A stretch of DNA of 64,000 nucleotides from assembly GCA_944472155.2 (NCBI GenBank), contig OX235279.1, forward strand, positions 174,447,868 through 174,511,867, in the 5' to 3' direction. A model generated the notes under the pieces. The model did no database searches. It saw only the letters and a list, made by a program, of their open reading frames with translations, and was not told the origin of the DNA. Below are positions 43,083 to 53,704 of this stretch, piece after piece. Origin of the DNA: Trichobilharzia szidati. Its lineage: Eukaryota; Platyhelminthes; Trematoda; Strigeidida; Schistosomatidae. How positions within the stretch are numbered: the first letter of the stretch is position 1; every line of letters starts with the position of its first letter. The position numbers and the translations under genes were made by a program.

Positions 43083-43795
43083 TCAGAAATGCTCATCAGT
43101 CCGCTTCGTCCTCCTTTATGGCTGGCTGTAAGACCTGGCCATTGAGAGTGGAAGACATGAAAAGCCTGACTAGCTGTCTTTGATCATAGGTACCTGCGTT
43201 CTATCTCCTGTGTGAAGTGGTATTATAAGGTGAGCAATATTGAGGTTAATCATCGTTCGAATAGCAGGTAAGGAAGCGACATCAATCCACGAGGCTGTGA
43301 AGTTACATTGATTGAGATGGTTAGGACATGTGTTACGTATGCCTAGTCATCGCCATCCTCGACGGGCAATGTCAGCTGATACAGGGTTAGACTGGAAAAG
43401 AATTAGCGGTGGTCAAACCAAAACATGGCACCAGTCGATGAAATCTACAACAATTAGTCTTAGCCACGTAGGAAGGTGTAGACATCCTGTTTGGGGTCCG
43501 CAGGACGGTAAAAACCAATGGTTGGAAACAATTGGTGACATGGCTTAAAGTCGTTCTCAATGGCTAGCGCAGATGCATCCACTCCTTGTGATTTATGATT
43601 TCCAGTGAAACTATATTGTTCTTCGTTATTAATATTCCTTTGTCTCACTCCTCTGTTTATTGTCTCTACTAAGCATTTCTTCTACTTTCTTCTCTTGCTT
43701 TGTGTGCTACAAGGAGGGAGTGTGGCGACTTGAACTGCCGCACATATGTGCAAAGTTCTATGTAGAAAACAGACAGACAGAAATGAAAAAATATA
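43083..43795 (+). pseudogene. LINE-A C-terminal part and 3' end
   Basis: From the ...ETWPLR region through RWLGHVLRMPSHRHPRRAMS, GGQTKTWHQSMKSTTISLSH, KNQWLETIGDMA, 3' UTR and a CAGA tail (43771-43783). Frame broken in the first 200 bp. The downstream 79 codons are open. Confidence 0.82.
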
Positions 43796-43889
43796 CCTTT
43801 ACTCATTTGAATGGAGTCAGCGTGTTAGACAAACAAATGTTTCAACACAGTTTATATATACTTAGTATTTTTATTATTGTTATTCATAT

Positions 43890-44478
43890 TTCCAGGTGTA
43901 GGCAAGCTTTCACCACTCTCAAGTCTGTGTGAAGGTCAACAGCACTGATCAGCATGAAAAACAAGATCCGGATTTTCAACTCCAGTGTGAAGTCAGAGCC
44001 ACTTACCATACGGATCAGAGACTTGCACTGCGCGTCAGGAAGGCCATTTCGAACAAACTAAAAACCTTCATCAACAGCTGTCTTCGCTCAACACTACTCA
44101 AGATCAGATAGCCGGCCAGAGAAGATCAGCAACCGGATAGGATGTCTGGGAGCGAACTAACCCAGCAGGATGCAACTGTGCAAAAAATATGCAGGAAGAA
44201 ATGGAGGTGGATTAGCCATACTCTGAGAAAACAAACCATCAAGTGAGTGGCATCACACGCCAGGCTATTGCTCGAGTGAATCCCGAGTGGGAAGCGGCTA
44301 GTTGGTTGGTCCTGAGTGCGGGGATGACATGGAGGATGAAGAGATGATTCGAAGAGGAGATGAAAGCATGTTGGCAGACGTAGAGCTATGTGAAAAGGTT
44401 GGCGGAGAACAGAACGCACTGGAGATGTGCACCTGAAGCGCTATGTTACTCTCGGAACTAAATGAAACAATAATAATA
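43890..44478 (+). pseudogene. LINE-B C-terminal part and 3' end
   Basis: Starts gtaggcaagctttcaccact (thumb), then SNKLKTFINSCLRSTLLKIR, a WRWI-like region, and the tail gcgctatgttactctcggaa with AAT repeats (44469-44481). Frame broken. Confidence 0.75.
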
Positions 44479-44479
44479 A

Positions 44480-45050
44480 TTAACTTTGTGTTTTTTTTAT
44501 TATTCATATTTCTAGATGTATAGTAGATTTTCACTTTTCCATTTTCACTTTTTCCTGGAAATTTAGTTCTTGATAAATGAGGTTTATTTTCAGTATAATT
44601 CTGTCAGTGATTTACTGCTGGTGGGTCACATTCACGTCCTTATTTCTATGTCAGCTGCTATTACACTTCTATGTATGGTGTCTGAGCTGCAAATTGTAAT
44701 TTGATATTTATGTAGTAGATCAGTCAATCAAAATTATTTTTAAAAAGAACACTTTTAGTTACAATTGTAATCTAAAATCTAAATTCGCATACAGAACTGA
44801 CATATTACGAAATTAGATGCATCTCTGCACAAAAAAAAACAGAGCACAAATTCCTAATTGTGTATTTGCCAACTCGAGATAATTTGATATTTTTTTAGGG
44901 CTACAAAGAAGTACAGACTTCAGAGTTCTCAAGAATATATGCGCATTGACGTAAGAATGGAATTGCACCAGTATGATAGGGTATTTGATAAAAAAACACA
45001 TAGTAATACGGTATTATTTACTATTATTTATTATTAATTTTATTATTATT
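44480..45050. other. No gene recognised
   Basis: AT-rich; ATT repeats near 45015-45055. Confidence 0.4.
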
Positions 45051-45054
45051 ATTA

Positions 45055-45990
45055 AAAGAGCTAGCGGTGGTGAAACCAAAACATGGCTTCACCAGTCAAT
45101 GAAATCCACAACAGTTAGTTTAAGCCAGCCACGTACGAAGGTGTAGGATTCCTGACTGATTGGGGTCCACGGGTTGATCTCTGACGAAATCTCAGCACGG
45201 ATAGAGAGGACTAGTTTCGCATATTCCAGTTTACGCCATCTCTGGCGTAGACGTGATATCCAGTTGGCTATCGACCAAAGGGCGGGTGTACTGCTCAGCA
45301 GTCAGCTCCGTCCTCTTTTATGGCTGTGAGACCTGGCCATTGAGAGTGGAAGACATGAAAAGCCTGACTAGCTGTCTTTGATCATAGGTACCTGCGTTCT
45401 ATCTCCTGTGTGAAGTGGTATAGTAGGGTGAGCAATATTGAGGTTAGGCGTCGAGGTATAGGTAAGCAGGGGAAATCAATCGACGAGGCTGTGAAGCTAC
45501 ATTGACTGAGATGGTTAGGACATGTGTTACGTATGCCTAGCCATCGCCTTCCTCGACCGACGGGCAATGTTAGCTGACATGGGATCGGGCTGGAAAAGAG
45601 CTAGCGAGTGGTGGTCAAACCAAAACATGGCACCAGCCAATGAAATCCACAACAGTTAGTTTAAGCCAGCCACGTAGGAAGGTGCAGGATTCCTGACTGG
45701 GTGCGATCCACGGAGTGGTAGAAACCAGCGGCTGAAAACAGTTGATGATATGGCTCCAAATCGTTCTCAATGGCTGGTGCAGATGCATCCACTCCTAGTG
45801 ACTTATAATTTCCAATGAAACTATATTGTTCTTCGATATTACCATTCTTTTTGTCTCATATCCCTGTTTACTGTCTCTATTTTGCATTCCTTTTCTTGCT
45901 TTGTGTGCTGCATGAAGCGTGGCGACTTGAACTGCTGCACATTGGTGCAAAGTTCTATGCCGAAAACAGACAGATACACAGACAGATTAT
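45055..45990 (+). mobile_element. LINE-A copy preceded by a misplaced duplicate of its own 3' part
   Basis: 45055-45172 (aaaagagctagcggtggt ... ggggtccacggg) duplicates 45595-45712 of the same copy. The main body then starts earlier in the element (ttgatctctgacgaaatctc). A partial internal duplication or two nested insertions is likely. The body has RWLGHVLRMPSHRLP, the 3' UTR and a CAGA-type tail (45963-45985). Confidence 0.72.
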
Positions 45991-46360
45991 TTACTAATGC
46001 CGTTTCGAGCTCATAATCATATCCGGGCTATCATATTGTCGTGGTGTGATACCGACAATGGGTTCCAACGGAATATTATTCCTACAGTTCTATACTGCAT
46101 TAGCGACAGAATACTATATATGAATTTTAACACTCTATTTCATGTCGTTTAATGTGAAACAAAATCACATGCTCAATGTCTGCTTAAGAATATAGACTGT
46201 ATAGATATAAGTAGCTGTTTGATCACTTGAAAATATACCTTGGCTTCGGTGTCTTTCCTCCCGCTGTTACACTATGTATCTGTAAAAGATACTAGTGAGT
46301 GTCAAGTTCTTGATGAATTGCAGAAAGTCAATAGCATCCAATCCACAATGTGAGAGTTTA
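45991..46360. other. No gene recognised
   Basis: AT-rich filler. Confidence 0.4.
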
Positions 46361-46364
46361 TTAT

Positions 46365-47212
46365 CATTATTATTGTTTCCCTTAATTCCTAGAGGAACAT
46401 AGGGCATCAGCCACGCGTCTCAGTTGCGTTCGGTTCTCTGCTAGAGTCTTCACCTGGCTCCAAGTCTGCCCACATGCTTTCATCTCCTCTTCACATGACC
46501 TCCATGTCCATGTCACCCTTGCATTAACTCGCCGCTTCCCTTTCGTGTTTCACTCGAGCAATGGCTTGTCTAGTGATGTCACTTGATGGTTTCCCCAGAG
46601 TATGGTCAGCCAATCTATCTCAATTTCTTCCTGCCTATTTGTTTCACAATCGGTTCCTGGTTGGTTAGCTGTTGCTGATCTTTTCTGGCTGACCATCTGA
46701 TCTTGAGTATTGAGCGAAGACAACTGTTAATGAAGGTCTGTAGTTTGTTTGAGATGCTCTTTATGATGCGCTGGCCAAGTCTCTGATCCGTATGTTGAGT
46801 AGCACTGACTTCACATTGCAGTTGAAAATCTGGATCTTATTTTTGATTCTGAGTGGTTTTGACCTCCACACAGACTTGAGAGTAGTGAAAGCTTGTCTTG
46901 CTTTTCCTATCCTTGCTTTGATATTCTCGTCAGTTCCGCCAGTAGTCGAAACGATGCTCCCGAGGTATGTGGGTAGGTAAAAGGGGTTGTTTCTTTCAGG
47001 TTCCCTCCATTTATGCTGATTGTTGTCTGTTGTTGTTGTTGCTGTTGGTGGTGTTGCTGTTGGCCAGGAATCTTCATCACCTCTGTTTTATCTATGCTCA
47101 CCTGAAGTCCCTCCTATCCTTGATGCTTCTTCTGCCAACTTGTTGCTTTTCACTTGCATATCTTCCAGTTTGTGGGAAATCAGACATATATCATCGGCGA
47201 AGTCCAGATTTT
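46365..47212 (-). pseudogene. LINE-B copy with the same Gln-rich tract as 31.0 kb
   Basis: Minus strand from the palm end (DDICLISHKLEDMQVKSNKL region) through MSIDKTEVMKIPG, a Gln/His-rich run encoded by CAA/CAG/CAC, TTISINGGNLKETTPFTYPH, to the C-terminal half and 3' tail ccctatgttcctctaggaat plus ATT repeats (46362-46377). The Gln-rich run is the same as at 31.28-31.32 kb, so both copies derive from one recent source. Frame broken after the thumb. Confidence 0.8.
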
Positions 47213-47435
47213 AACATGGTTCTACTCAAATCGATGCTCGCAGCTTTTTCATTTAAATGCATTTCAGACTTGAGTAGTCACTTTGCCTAACAACCGGTTT
47301 AGAAATCTGAAAGCTTGTGTTTGTTTCTAAACTATTCAAGATTTTTCTGGTATGAAGTCGTTCAATTTTGTAATAAGCACACTCCTTTCTGTTTACTGTT
47401 CAAACTGATCATTTGTTTACTTTTCTGAAGATTTA
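47213..47435. other. No gene recognised
   Basis: Short unassigned stretch between LINE copies. Confidence 0.4.
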
Positions 47436-47741
47436 GTGAATCATGGAACTCATCCTAAAAGATATGCTGAAGACAAATCAAAGTTCCAAATAACTCTACG
47501 GTGATGTGATTCAAAAAATGTCAAGATAGTTGAAGTTTTTAGAAAGGGAGATAAGTCTTACTGGGATAATCACAAGGCCATCAGCTTGACTAATGTAGTA
47601 TCTAAAGTTCTAGGTCCAGTAATCATACTTAAAATAAGCAGTGCTTGTGAGAAATGATGCCAAGAAAACCAGTCGGGCCCTTCGAAAGATTCTAGAACAT
47701 AATCATAATAACCGGTGTCCAATACTTACCATGCCCCGGTG

Positions 47742-47955
47742 TTCCAGGGGTAGAATGCTCGCCTGCCGAGAACGCAGTCCAGAGTTTGGTCCTCGACCGA
47801 TGCACTCATAAACCTCTGTCAGCCAGTAGTAACACCGGTGACGAGGGAGGGTTGGGCGTGGGAGTAGCAACCCCACCCTTTAAAAATAAAACCTCAACTA
47901 CTGGAAATTCACAGCTTTAGCTTCAAGTTGTGTGTTCCACTGGGGACGTAAAGGA
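47742..47955 (+). mobile_element. SINE-2 inserted in LINE-A
   Basis: Head ccccggtgttccaggggtag, B-box-like gagtttggtcctcgacc, body gagggagggttgggcgtggg, 3' tail gtgtgttccactggggacgt-aaaggaatag. Confidence 0.72.
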
Positions 47956-48803
47956 ATAGCAAAAGCTTGCGATACTTCTTCATCTGAAGATGGAATTTGA
48001 CTCTGTGAAGGTAATGCACTAACCACAGCATTCTGCCCAAACTGACACAGTTGTTTAACAGCTCAAGGAGACTTGTCATCTGAAGTGATAACAACCAGTA
48101 GTGTCCTTCAGGGATGCTGACTGTCCCCATCCCTGTTTAATTTCGTCACAGATGTACTACTAATGGAATTAACCCTAACTGCTGAACTCAGAGACCCAGT
48201 GACTGACTTGTTACTAGGGAGTAATCTTATTGACTTAGAAAATGCAGATGATGTAGTCCTTCCAGGTGAAGATGCTGAACAAATGCAAAGTCTTATGAAC
48301 ACCTTGAACAGTATGTTTCTCAGTTGATACACACATATCAAATGTAAGATGATGTTACAGGACTGGACTGGAATACACCGACTCGTAGTTTAAAGAGAAG
48401 GAGTGAAGTAGTCTAGCGTATTGATCACTTCACTTGTTCGGCGAGTTGCATCAGTCCTAATGCACTGACTTATTACTGACGAAATCTCATCACGGACGCA
48501 AAGAGCTCTTGTGGGATTTATCAACTTGCATCATATCCGGTGTAGACGTGATATCCAGATATCGACCGAAAGACTCTTGTAAAAATCATCAGTTCTCTTT
48601 CTCCTTCTTTATGGCTATGAAACATGAACACTAAAGGTGGCAGACCTGAAGAGCATACCTATATTTGGCCTCAGATATTTGCATTCTATCTCCTGTGTTA
48701 GGTTGCATAATATGGTGAGTAATTCTGAGGTTAAGTGAGGTGAGGAAGTGCGTCGCTGAGGCTGTGACTCTGTATTTTATAAGGTAACTGCGACACGTAT
48801 TAC

Positions 48804-48815
48804 GCATACCAGTTC
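48804..48815. repeat. Left 12-bp target duplication of PLE-h
   Basis: gcataccagttc, repeated exactly at 49826-49837. Derived from the LINE-A HVLRMPSHR codons. Confidence 0.85.
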
Positions 48816-48837
48816 ATAGGGAATAAAAAGATAGTTG

Positions 48838-48881
48838 CAGCGAAGAAAATTTTCTTTTCGACGAAGTCATCATCTAGGCTG
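48838..48881 (-). ncRNA. PLE-h hammerhead-like module, left end
   Basis: Element sense: CAGC/GCTG stem I; a CTAGATGA box (CUGAUGA with one extra base); GAC-ttc-GTC hairpin; GAAA; palindromic AGAAAATTTTCT stem III; TTC before the cleavage position. Confidence 0.6.
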
Positions 48882-49442
48882 TACATTCGTGTATTTATAT
48901 CAAATGGATGGGAAAATTCCAGAATAATTTCTGGTCAGTGGTCAAATTAATAGAAATTACAACTAGGAGTTAGAATGCCTTAATAAACAGGGGGATGGGC
49001 AAAACTCAAACAAAGTAGCATAATAACTAAGAAGGTTGACATTGTGCAATTGGAGGTTAGAAATGTAAAAATAACAAAATATACAGGATGTTTGGTTAAA
49101 AAACTAGTGTGATGGATAATTGTTTATGCAATCAGGGATTAAATATGTAGAAATAGTAAACTGACAAAATAAACTGGAAGTGTGGATATGAAAATATGGT
49201 AGTGTAGACAAGGATTAAGAAAAACTTAAAATAACATGAATAAAGAGGAAGTTTAGATAAGAAAGGCAATGGGATGGTCATTACTGAAAAAATTTACCTG
49301 TTTATGATGGCCATGGTAGGGAGAGGGGTTGGACGTATTTCTTTTGGATACAAAGCGTGGGTTTGAGTTTATGGATAGCTAGTGCCTCGGCTATGCCCAG
49401 ATGTCTTAATTTTACTCCCTTTGATAGGTTTGATTGAATCTT

Positions 49443-49735
49443 CTATATTACTTTGAAGGATTTTTCGAAAGGCGCTGAATGTCTTGAGTTGGCCAGATGT
49501 TCTGTCACTGAACTGTATACACGTTTTCGGTCTCCTTTTACTAGCCAGGCTGGGTAGTGTTCACGAGCGCGTTTTGCAAGTCGGCGCATGGTACGGCCGC
49601 TGTACTCAGCTCCACAAGAGTAAGTAAACTGGTATATGCACGTTGAGGTGGCCCAATGCGACAGCTTGTCTTTCGCGTTCTGATTGAACAGTTTCTTGCA
49701 GGAAAACGTCAGTCGTAGGCTTGCGGCGAAGTATA
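49443..49735 (-). pseudogene. PLE-h GIY-YIG fragment
   Basis: Minus-strand frame: LRLTFSCKKLFNQNAKDKLS, TSTCIYQFTYSCGAEYSGRT (YIG changed to YSG), RRLAKRAREHYPAWLVKGDR. The CxC, R and EH positions are present, but the catalytic-loop Ile is replaced. The frame continues SSVTEHLANSRHSAPFEKSF to a stop. Short of the usual C-terminal end. Confidence 0.8.
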
Positions 49736-49749
49736 AATACACGAATGTA

Positions 49750-49793
49750 CAGCCAAGATGATGACTTCGTCGAAAAGAAAATTTTCTTCGCTG
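49750..49793 (+). ncRNA. PLE-h hammerhead-like module, right end
   Basis: Mirror of 48838-48881 with small differences: AAGATGATGACTTCGTC then GAAA and AGAAAATTTTCT. Confidence 0.6.
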
Positions 49794-50127
49794 CAACTGT
49801 CTTTTTATCCCCCATCACCAAATGTGCATACCAGTTCGTCAACTTCCTCGTAGACCAACGCTAGATGATTTAGGATTCGACTGATAAAGGACTTAGCGTG
49901 ATCACATCAAGATGTGGCATCAAACCATAAAGTCACTGAATATTAGTTTGAGTTGCGTAGGAAGATCTAGACCGTTTGCTTGAGGTCCTGGAGATGCTAA
50001 CAAGGGTTTAAAACTCTTGGTAAAAAAACGGCTCAAAATCTTCCTAAATCAATGGCGCAAATGCCTTCTTTGTTTTTAATCCGTGAGATTTTTTTAAAAT
50101 TTCATTCAAATTTCTTTCGGATTTGGT

Positions 50128-50139
50128 ATTCTACAAGAT
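50128..50139. repeat. Left target duplication of SINE-2
   Basis: attctacaagat, matching attctgcaagat at 50374-50385 (11 of 12). Confidence 0.8.
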
Positions 50140-50373
50140 GCGTCGGTGGCATAGCGGTTAGGACGCTCGCCGACTATGCACATGGTCCGGGGTTTGACTC
50201 CCGGCCGACGCACTCCTGTACCTCGCTAAGCCAGAAATAAAAGCTGGTAAAGAGGAAAGGTTGGGCATGTGGCTAGCGACCTCATCCTGTAAAAATAAGC
50301 ACTGCTACAGAAACTTCAAGCTTCTAGCTTGAAGCCCTATGTTCCACTGGGAATAAGAAGGAATAAAAAGAAA
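50140..50373 (+). mobile_element. SINE-2, complete copy with 12-bp TSD
   Basis: 234 bp. Begins exactly at the tRNA 5' end GCGTCGG, which pairs with CCGACGC at 50206-50212. A box tggcatagcggttaggacg, T arm CCGGG...CCCGG with B box ggtttgactccc. Then a body with aagaggaaaggttgggc and a 3' tail ccctatgttccactgggaat-gaaggaataa. Pol III promoter intact, so possibly transcribed. Confidence 0.88.
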
Positions 50374-50459
50374 ATTCTGCAAGATTGTGGGCTAAATGAA
50401 GTGTGTCCACTTGAATAGTTGCACTCCTATGCAGAGTTCTAGGTTGAAATTCAGTCAAT

Positions 50460-51300
50460 CACTGTTATACTGCTCAGTGAGGAAAACTAAACTGATATGA
50501 AGTGTCCCTTTGAAAACGAATTACAAATTAACAAATCAATAACTAGACAGCATAATAAACGCACCACTATAATCAGCGCAGTTCACTTTTCACTATTTAA
50601 ATAGAAAAAAGGCACAGATTACGTATAAGATAGAATTATTATTAACATTATTATTATTAGTAGTAGTATTGTTATAGTTAGTAATGACTGGTGTGACATT
50701 GTTTAAATCAATCAATGAGCATCTCTATCTTTACGGCGGATCTGCACATATTCATTAAATTATAGCTTAACATTAACAGTCTCAGTCAAAAGTAGACAAA
50801 GAGTGTTTCTGAAATTCGAGTTCACGCGCAACTGTAATACTGATATGATGATAGATCGGAACTGAAGATACGACATCCACATTTAAGGTGATTCTTCACT
50901 CTCTCTCTCTACATATATATATATATAAACAAATTTATGCATAACGCGCATACTGTATGCATAAGCCTCAGTTTCTCTGCTTCGTGATATGATCGGCCTA
51001 GTTAGAGACAGTGATATATAGTGTGATAAGGTTTCACATAGAATAAATAAATTCTATTTAAACATTCAAGCTTGTATATACTGTCTTTATTGTTAATACT
51101 GGACTCACTCACTGTCTTCGTTGTGGTATTATTGATTCAAACGTCTGCACTAGACGTCATGCACCTTTTGAAAACAAGTTTCTGATTCAATGTTGGTTCA
51201 GGGTATTCCGTGGATTAATGTTGCAGTTTCAATATCTTAATTTTGACTTAAAAGTCAGGTAGGATGTTCACATAGCCAATAAACCCGTATATATATACAT
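50460..51300. other. No gene; microsatellites
   Basis: AGT/ATT-type runs near 50645-50680 and CT then AT repeats at 50898-50930. Confidence 0.45.
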
Positions 51301-51304
51301 ATAT

Positions 51305-51485
51305 GTATAATAATTATTATTATTGTTCCCTTGGGTTCCTAGTGGAACAGCTTCAGCTTCATGTCTCCACTTGCTTCTGTCTTCTGCTGTACTTTTCACC
51401 TGCGTCCATGTTAATCCATACTGTTTCAGCTCCTCTTCACATGATCTCCTCCAGGCCCCAACTCTCTCTCTTTATCCGGGCTTGG
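51305..51485 (-). mobile_element. LINE-E 3' end
   Basis: The minus strand ends gctgttccactaggaaccca-aggaac with an AAT tail (51306-51322). Includes the C-terminal EEEL-K-Y-G region. ~180 bp only. Confidence 0.6.
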
Positions 51486-51725
51486 GACCGGCTAGAAAAC
51501 TAGCGAGCTACTAATCTAGGCGAGTTATATATATACACTATGCAGACGAATGAAAGCAGTTTCTCCGACGTAAAACCTTAATCAGTGACCCAGGGAAATG
51601 AAAACTTCTAAACAATTGTCGAAATTGCATTCAATAAGATAAATTTTGTCTTCCAAACATGTAAACCCAAGGTTATAGCTGCACGATCACACAATACAAT
51701 GCGGAAGAGCTATCTATACTCCTGA
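51486..51725. other. No gene recognised
   Basis: Unassigned spacer. Confidence 0.35.
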
Positions 51726-51729
51726 AAGG

Positions 51730-52595
51730 TTAAATAGTTAGGCTGGTAGGTGAAGAAGAGGGGGTCACTCAATCTTTGGTTAACAGATCTACACCAATCA
51801 GCATAAACGAGAGAAATATGACAGATGTCACTTCCTTCACTTATTCGTCTAGCAAGCAAGGTTTCAAACACAACCAGCGGGACGGATGAAGATGTCAATG
51901 CCAGCCAGCCAGCCAGCCAGCTAGAATCGGAAAGGCGAGATACACACGCCTTCATCAACCTGAAACAAGTTTGAAAATCTTCCGCACTGCACTCCACCTC
52001 AGCTTCAGCACCAAGAACGAGATTCGGATTCTGTTCAACACAAATGTGAGTGAAGTCGGTCAGTCTGCCAGTCAGTGAGTTCTTCCATACGGGTCACAAA
52101 CTTGTCGGGTGTGTCACGAAGAGGATTTCCAGCATCCAGTTACCGACGTTTATGAACAGCTGTCACTATTCGCTCACTTGTTGCATACTGAAGATGAAAT
52201 GGACAGTCAGTCAGCCGGCTGGCTGAGCAGAAACAACTAGCTACAAGAAACTCTGGCTGGCTGGCTGGAACAAACCAGTCAACCAAGAGTCGACTGCTCA
52301 ACAAACATGTAGAAGACAATTGAGATCGATGAACTGGGCATACACTGAAAAGGCTGTCGAATGACATCACGCACAATGCAGGCAATCGCTCGAGTGTGAC
52401 CTGAATGGGAAGCGACGAGTAGGTTGTCGGTGTGAGGATGACATAGAGGAGATCACGTGAGTTGGAGGAGGATATGAGAGATAATGGTCATTCGTGTTTT
52501 TTAGCCAACTGAAGAGGACATCATGGAATAGAACAGAGTGGAGATATGTTGTTGAACCCTTGTATTCCACTTGGAACCCAGGGGAATAATAATAA
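51730..52595 (+). pseudogene. LINE-E thumb to 3' end, with GCCA minisatellite
   Basis: Reads TDVTSFTYSSSKQGF, then a CCAG tandem (51900-51921), ARIGKARYTRLH-like region, STKNEIRILFNTNVSEVGQS, PYGSQTC, a second CTGGCTGG block (52250-52268), and a 3' tail tattccacttggaacccagg plus AATAAT (52590-52599). Similar to LINE-B but a separate family. The CCAG/CTGG blocks recur at 16.42-16.45 kb. Confidence 0.7.
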
Positions 52596-53435
52596 TTGAT
52601 GATATAATACTTACAGAAAAAGAGTACGTCTCTGTGACGCGGACAAACGAGATGTTCATTCAGTCAAAACAAATGGCGTTGGCAGCAATTCTAACCCTTT
52701 TATCAAATGACAATTATAAGAATTAAAGTGGTGTTTTAAAACGTCTACTATGTATGTACAGTTGAAAGACAGTGCTGTAGACTTAAAATGTTCACTCTTT
52801 CAGGTGATCGCAAAGCTAGTTAGTGTAAGCCAAATTTTGTCTGTCAAATGCACAAAAATCAATATTTTTCAACGAAGAACACTGAAGTATCTTGAAATCA
52901 TAAACATTTTCCAAGAAAATTCGCAGTATTTTTTCAAAATAAGCAAATTCACTTAACTAGGCAATACACACATACACACATCTACTTGTATGCTATTCTC
53001 TAAGTCTCAGTATTGTATATTCCTGCCAAAATTACAAGATTCACTAATTAAATTAAACTGCGTAGATTTTTGTGTGCGTTCAACTGCTCTTCACACGTAG
53101 AAGTCAGTCAACTGTACGAAAATTGTTCACATAAGGTATTAGATTACAGAGTATTTAATTTATGCGAAAATCAAGCTAAATTTTTTTTCGAGCCATTGAA
53201 GCGTATACTGGTTACACAACTGGCACAGGTAAATGCATAAAAATAATGACGCCATTGTGATTTTTGACCGGATGAATAAATGCCGGTTTATACTAAAGTT
53301 ATTATTATTAAAGCATTATCTATTCTAGATGAATCCGTAAACCTCAAATCCAGAATTTTTGACTTTATATCGTAAACGTGGACAAATTCCTCTGGTTAAT
53401 TTTGTTTAAATTTTATTTATATTTTGAGTAAATCA
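52596..53435. other. No gene recognised
   Basis: AT-rich DNA with short frames only. Confidence 0.4.
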
Positions 53436-53439
53436 GATG

Positions 53440-53520
53440 CAAGGTAGTGTGACAAATGCTGAGAATTCCATTGTGTATTATAAGTACTGTTTGTCTTGGA
53501 ATAAAGTAGATTATTATTAC
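53440..53520 (+). mobile_element. LINE-D 3' end fragment
   Basis: tgctgagaattcca, gtactgtttgtcttggaata, aagtagattattatt: the LINE-D terminus (compare 21820-21890). Confidence 0.65.
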
Positions 53521-53704
53521 TATGTTACCCATAGTGGTACAGAAAGCTTTCAGATTGGATCCTGTATACAATGGCACGTACACACTCCTAGAATGTCCTG
53601 CTAGCGCTGTTTCTCCAGCTCGTACTAGTTTGTGGGGATATCTGCTCTGTGTATGGATTAACTTGGTAGAGTAAACTACCATAAATTTGTTAGATGCGTT
53701 TTAA

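Larger units (their letters stand above)
48816..49825 (-). mobile_element. PLE-h insertion with inverted hammerhead-like ends
   Basis: 1010 bp between exact 12-bp duplications. Inverted ends of ~75 bp (about 48820-48905 and 49730-49808). Interior holds a minus-strand GIY-YIG fragment and a terminal region with many short gttaaaataact-type motifs. Non-autonomous, but its ends are precisely known. Confidence 0.88.
47440..50455 (+). mobile_element. LINE-A-type copy hosting three insertions
   Basis: RT finger piece (47510-47640: IVEVFRKGDKSYWDNHKAIS and LTNVVSKVLGPVI), palm (48090-48370: LIDLENADDVVLPGEDAEQM, catalytic Y changed to N), thumb to 48815, C-terminal part 49838-50130 and 3' UTR 50386-50455. 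Inserted in it: SINE-2 (about 47742-47955), PLE-h (48816-49825) and SINE-2 (50140-50373). The heavy decay agrees with being older than its guests. Confidence 0.75.

Noticed and set aside
50140..50212. Functional tRNA gene
   Set aside because: Acceptor and T arms close, but the anticodon arm is replaced and a SINE body with LINE-like tail and TSD follows.
51710..51997. 95-codon minus-strand frame with Trp/Leu/Ala repeats
   Set aside because: It is the antisense reading of LINE-E; the plus strand carries the conserved thumb region.
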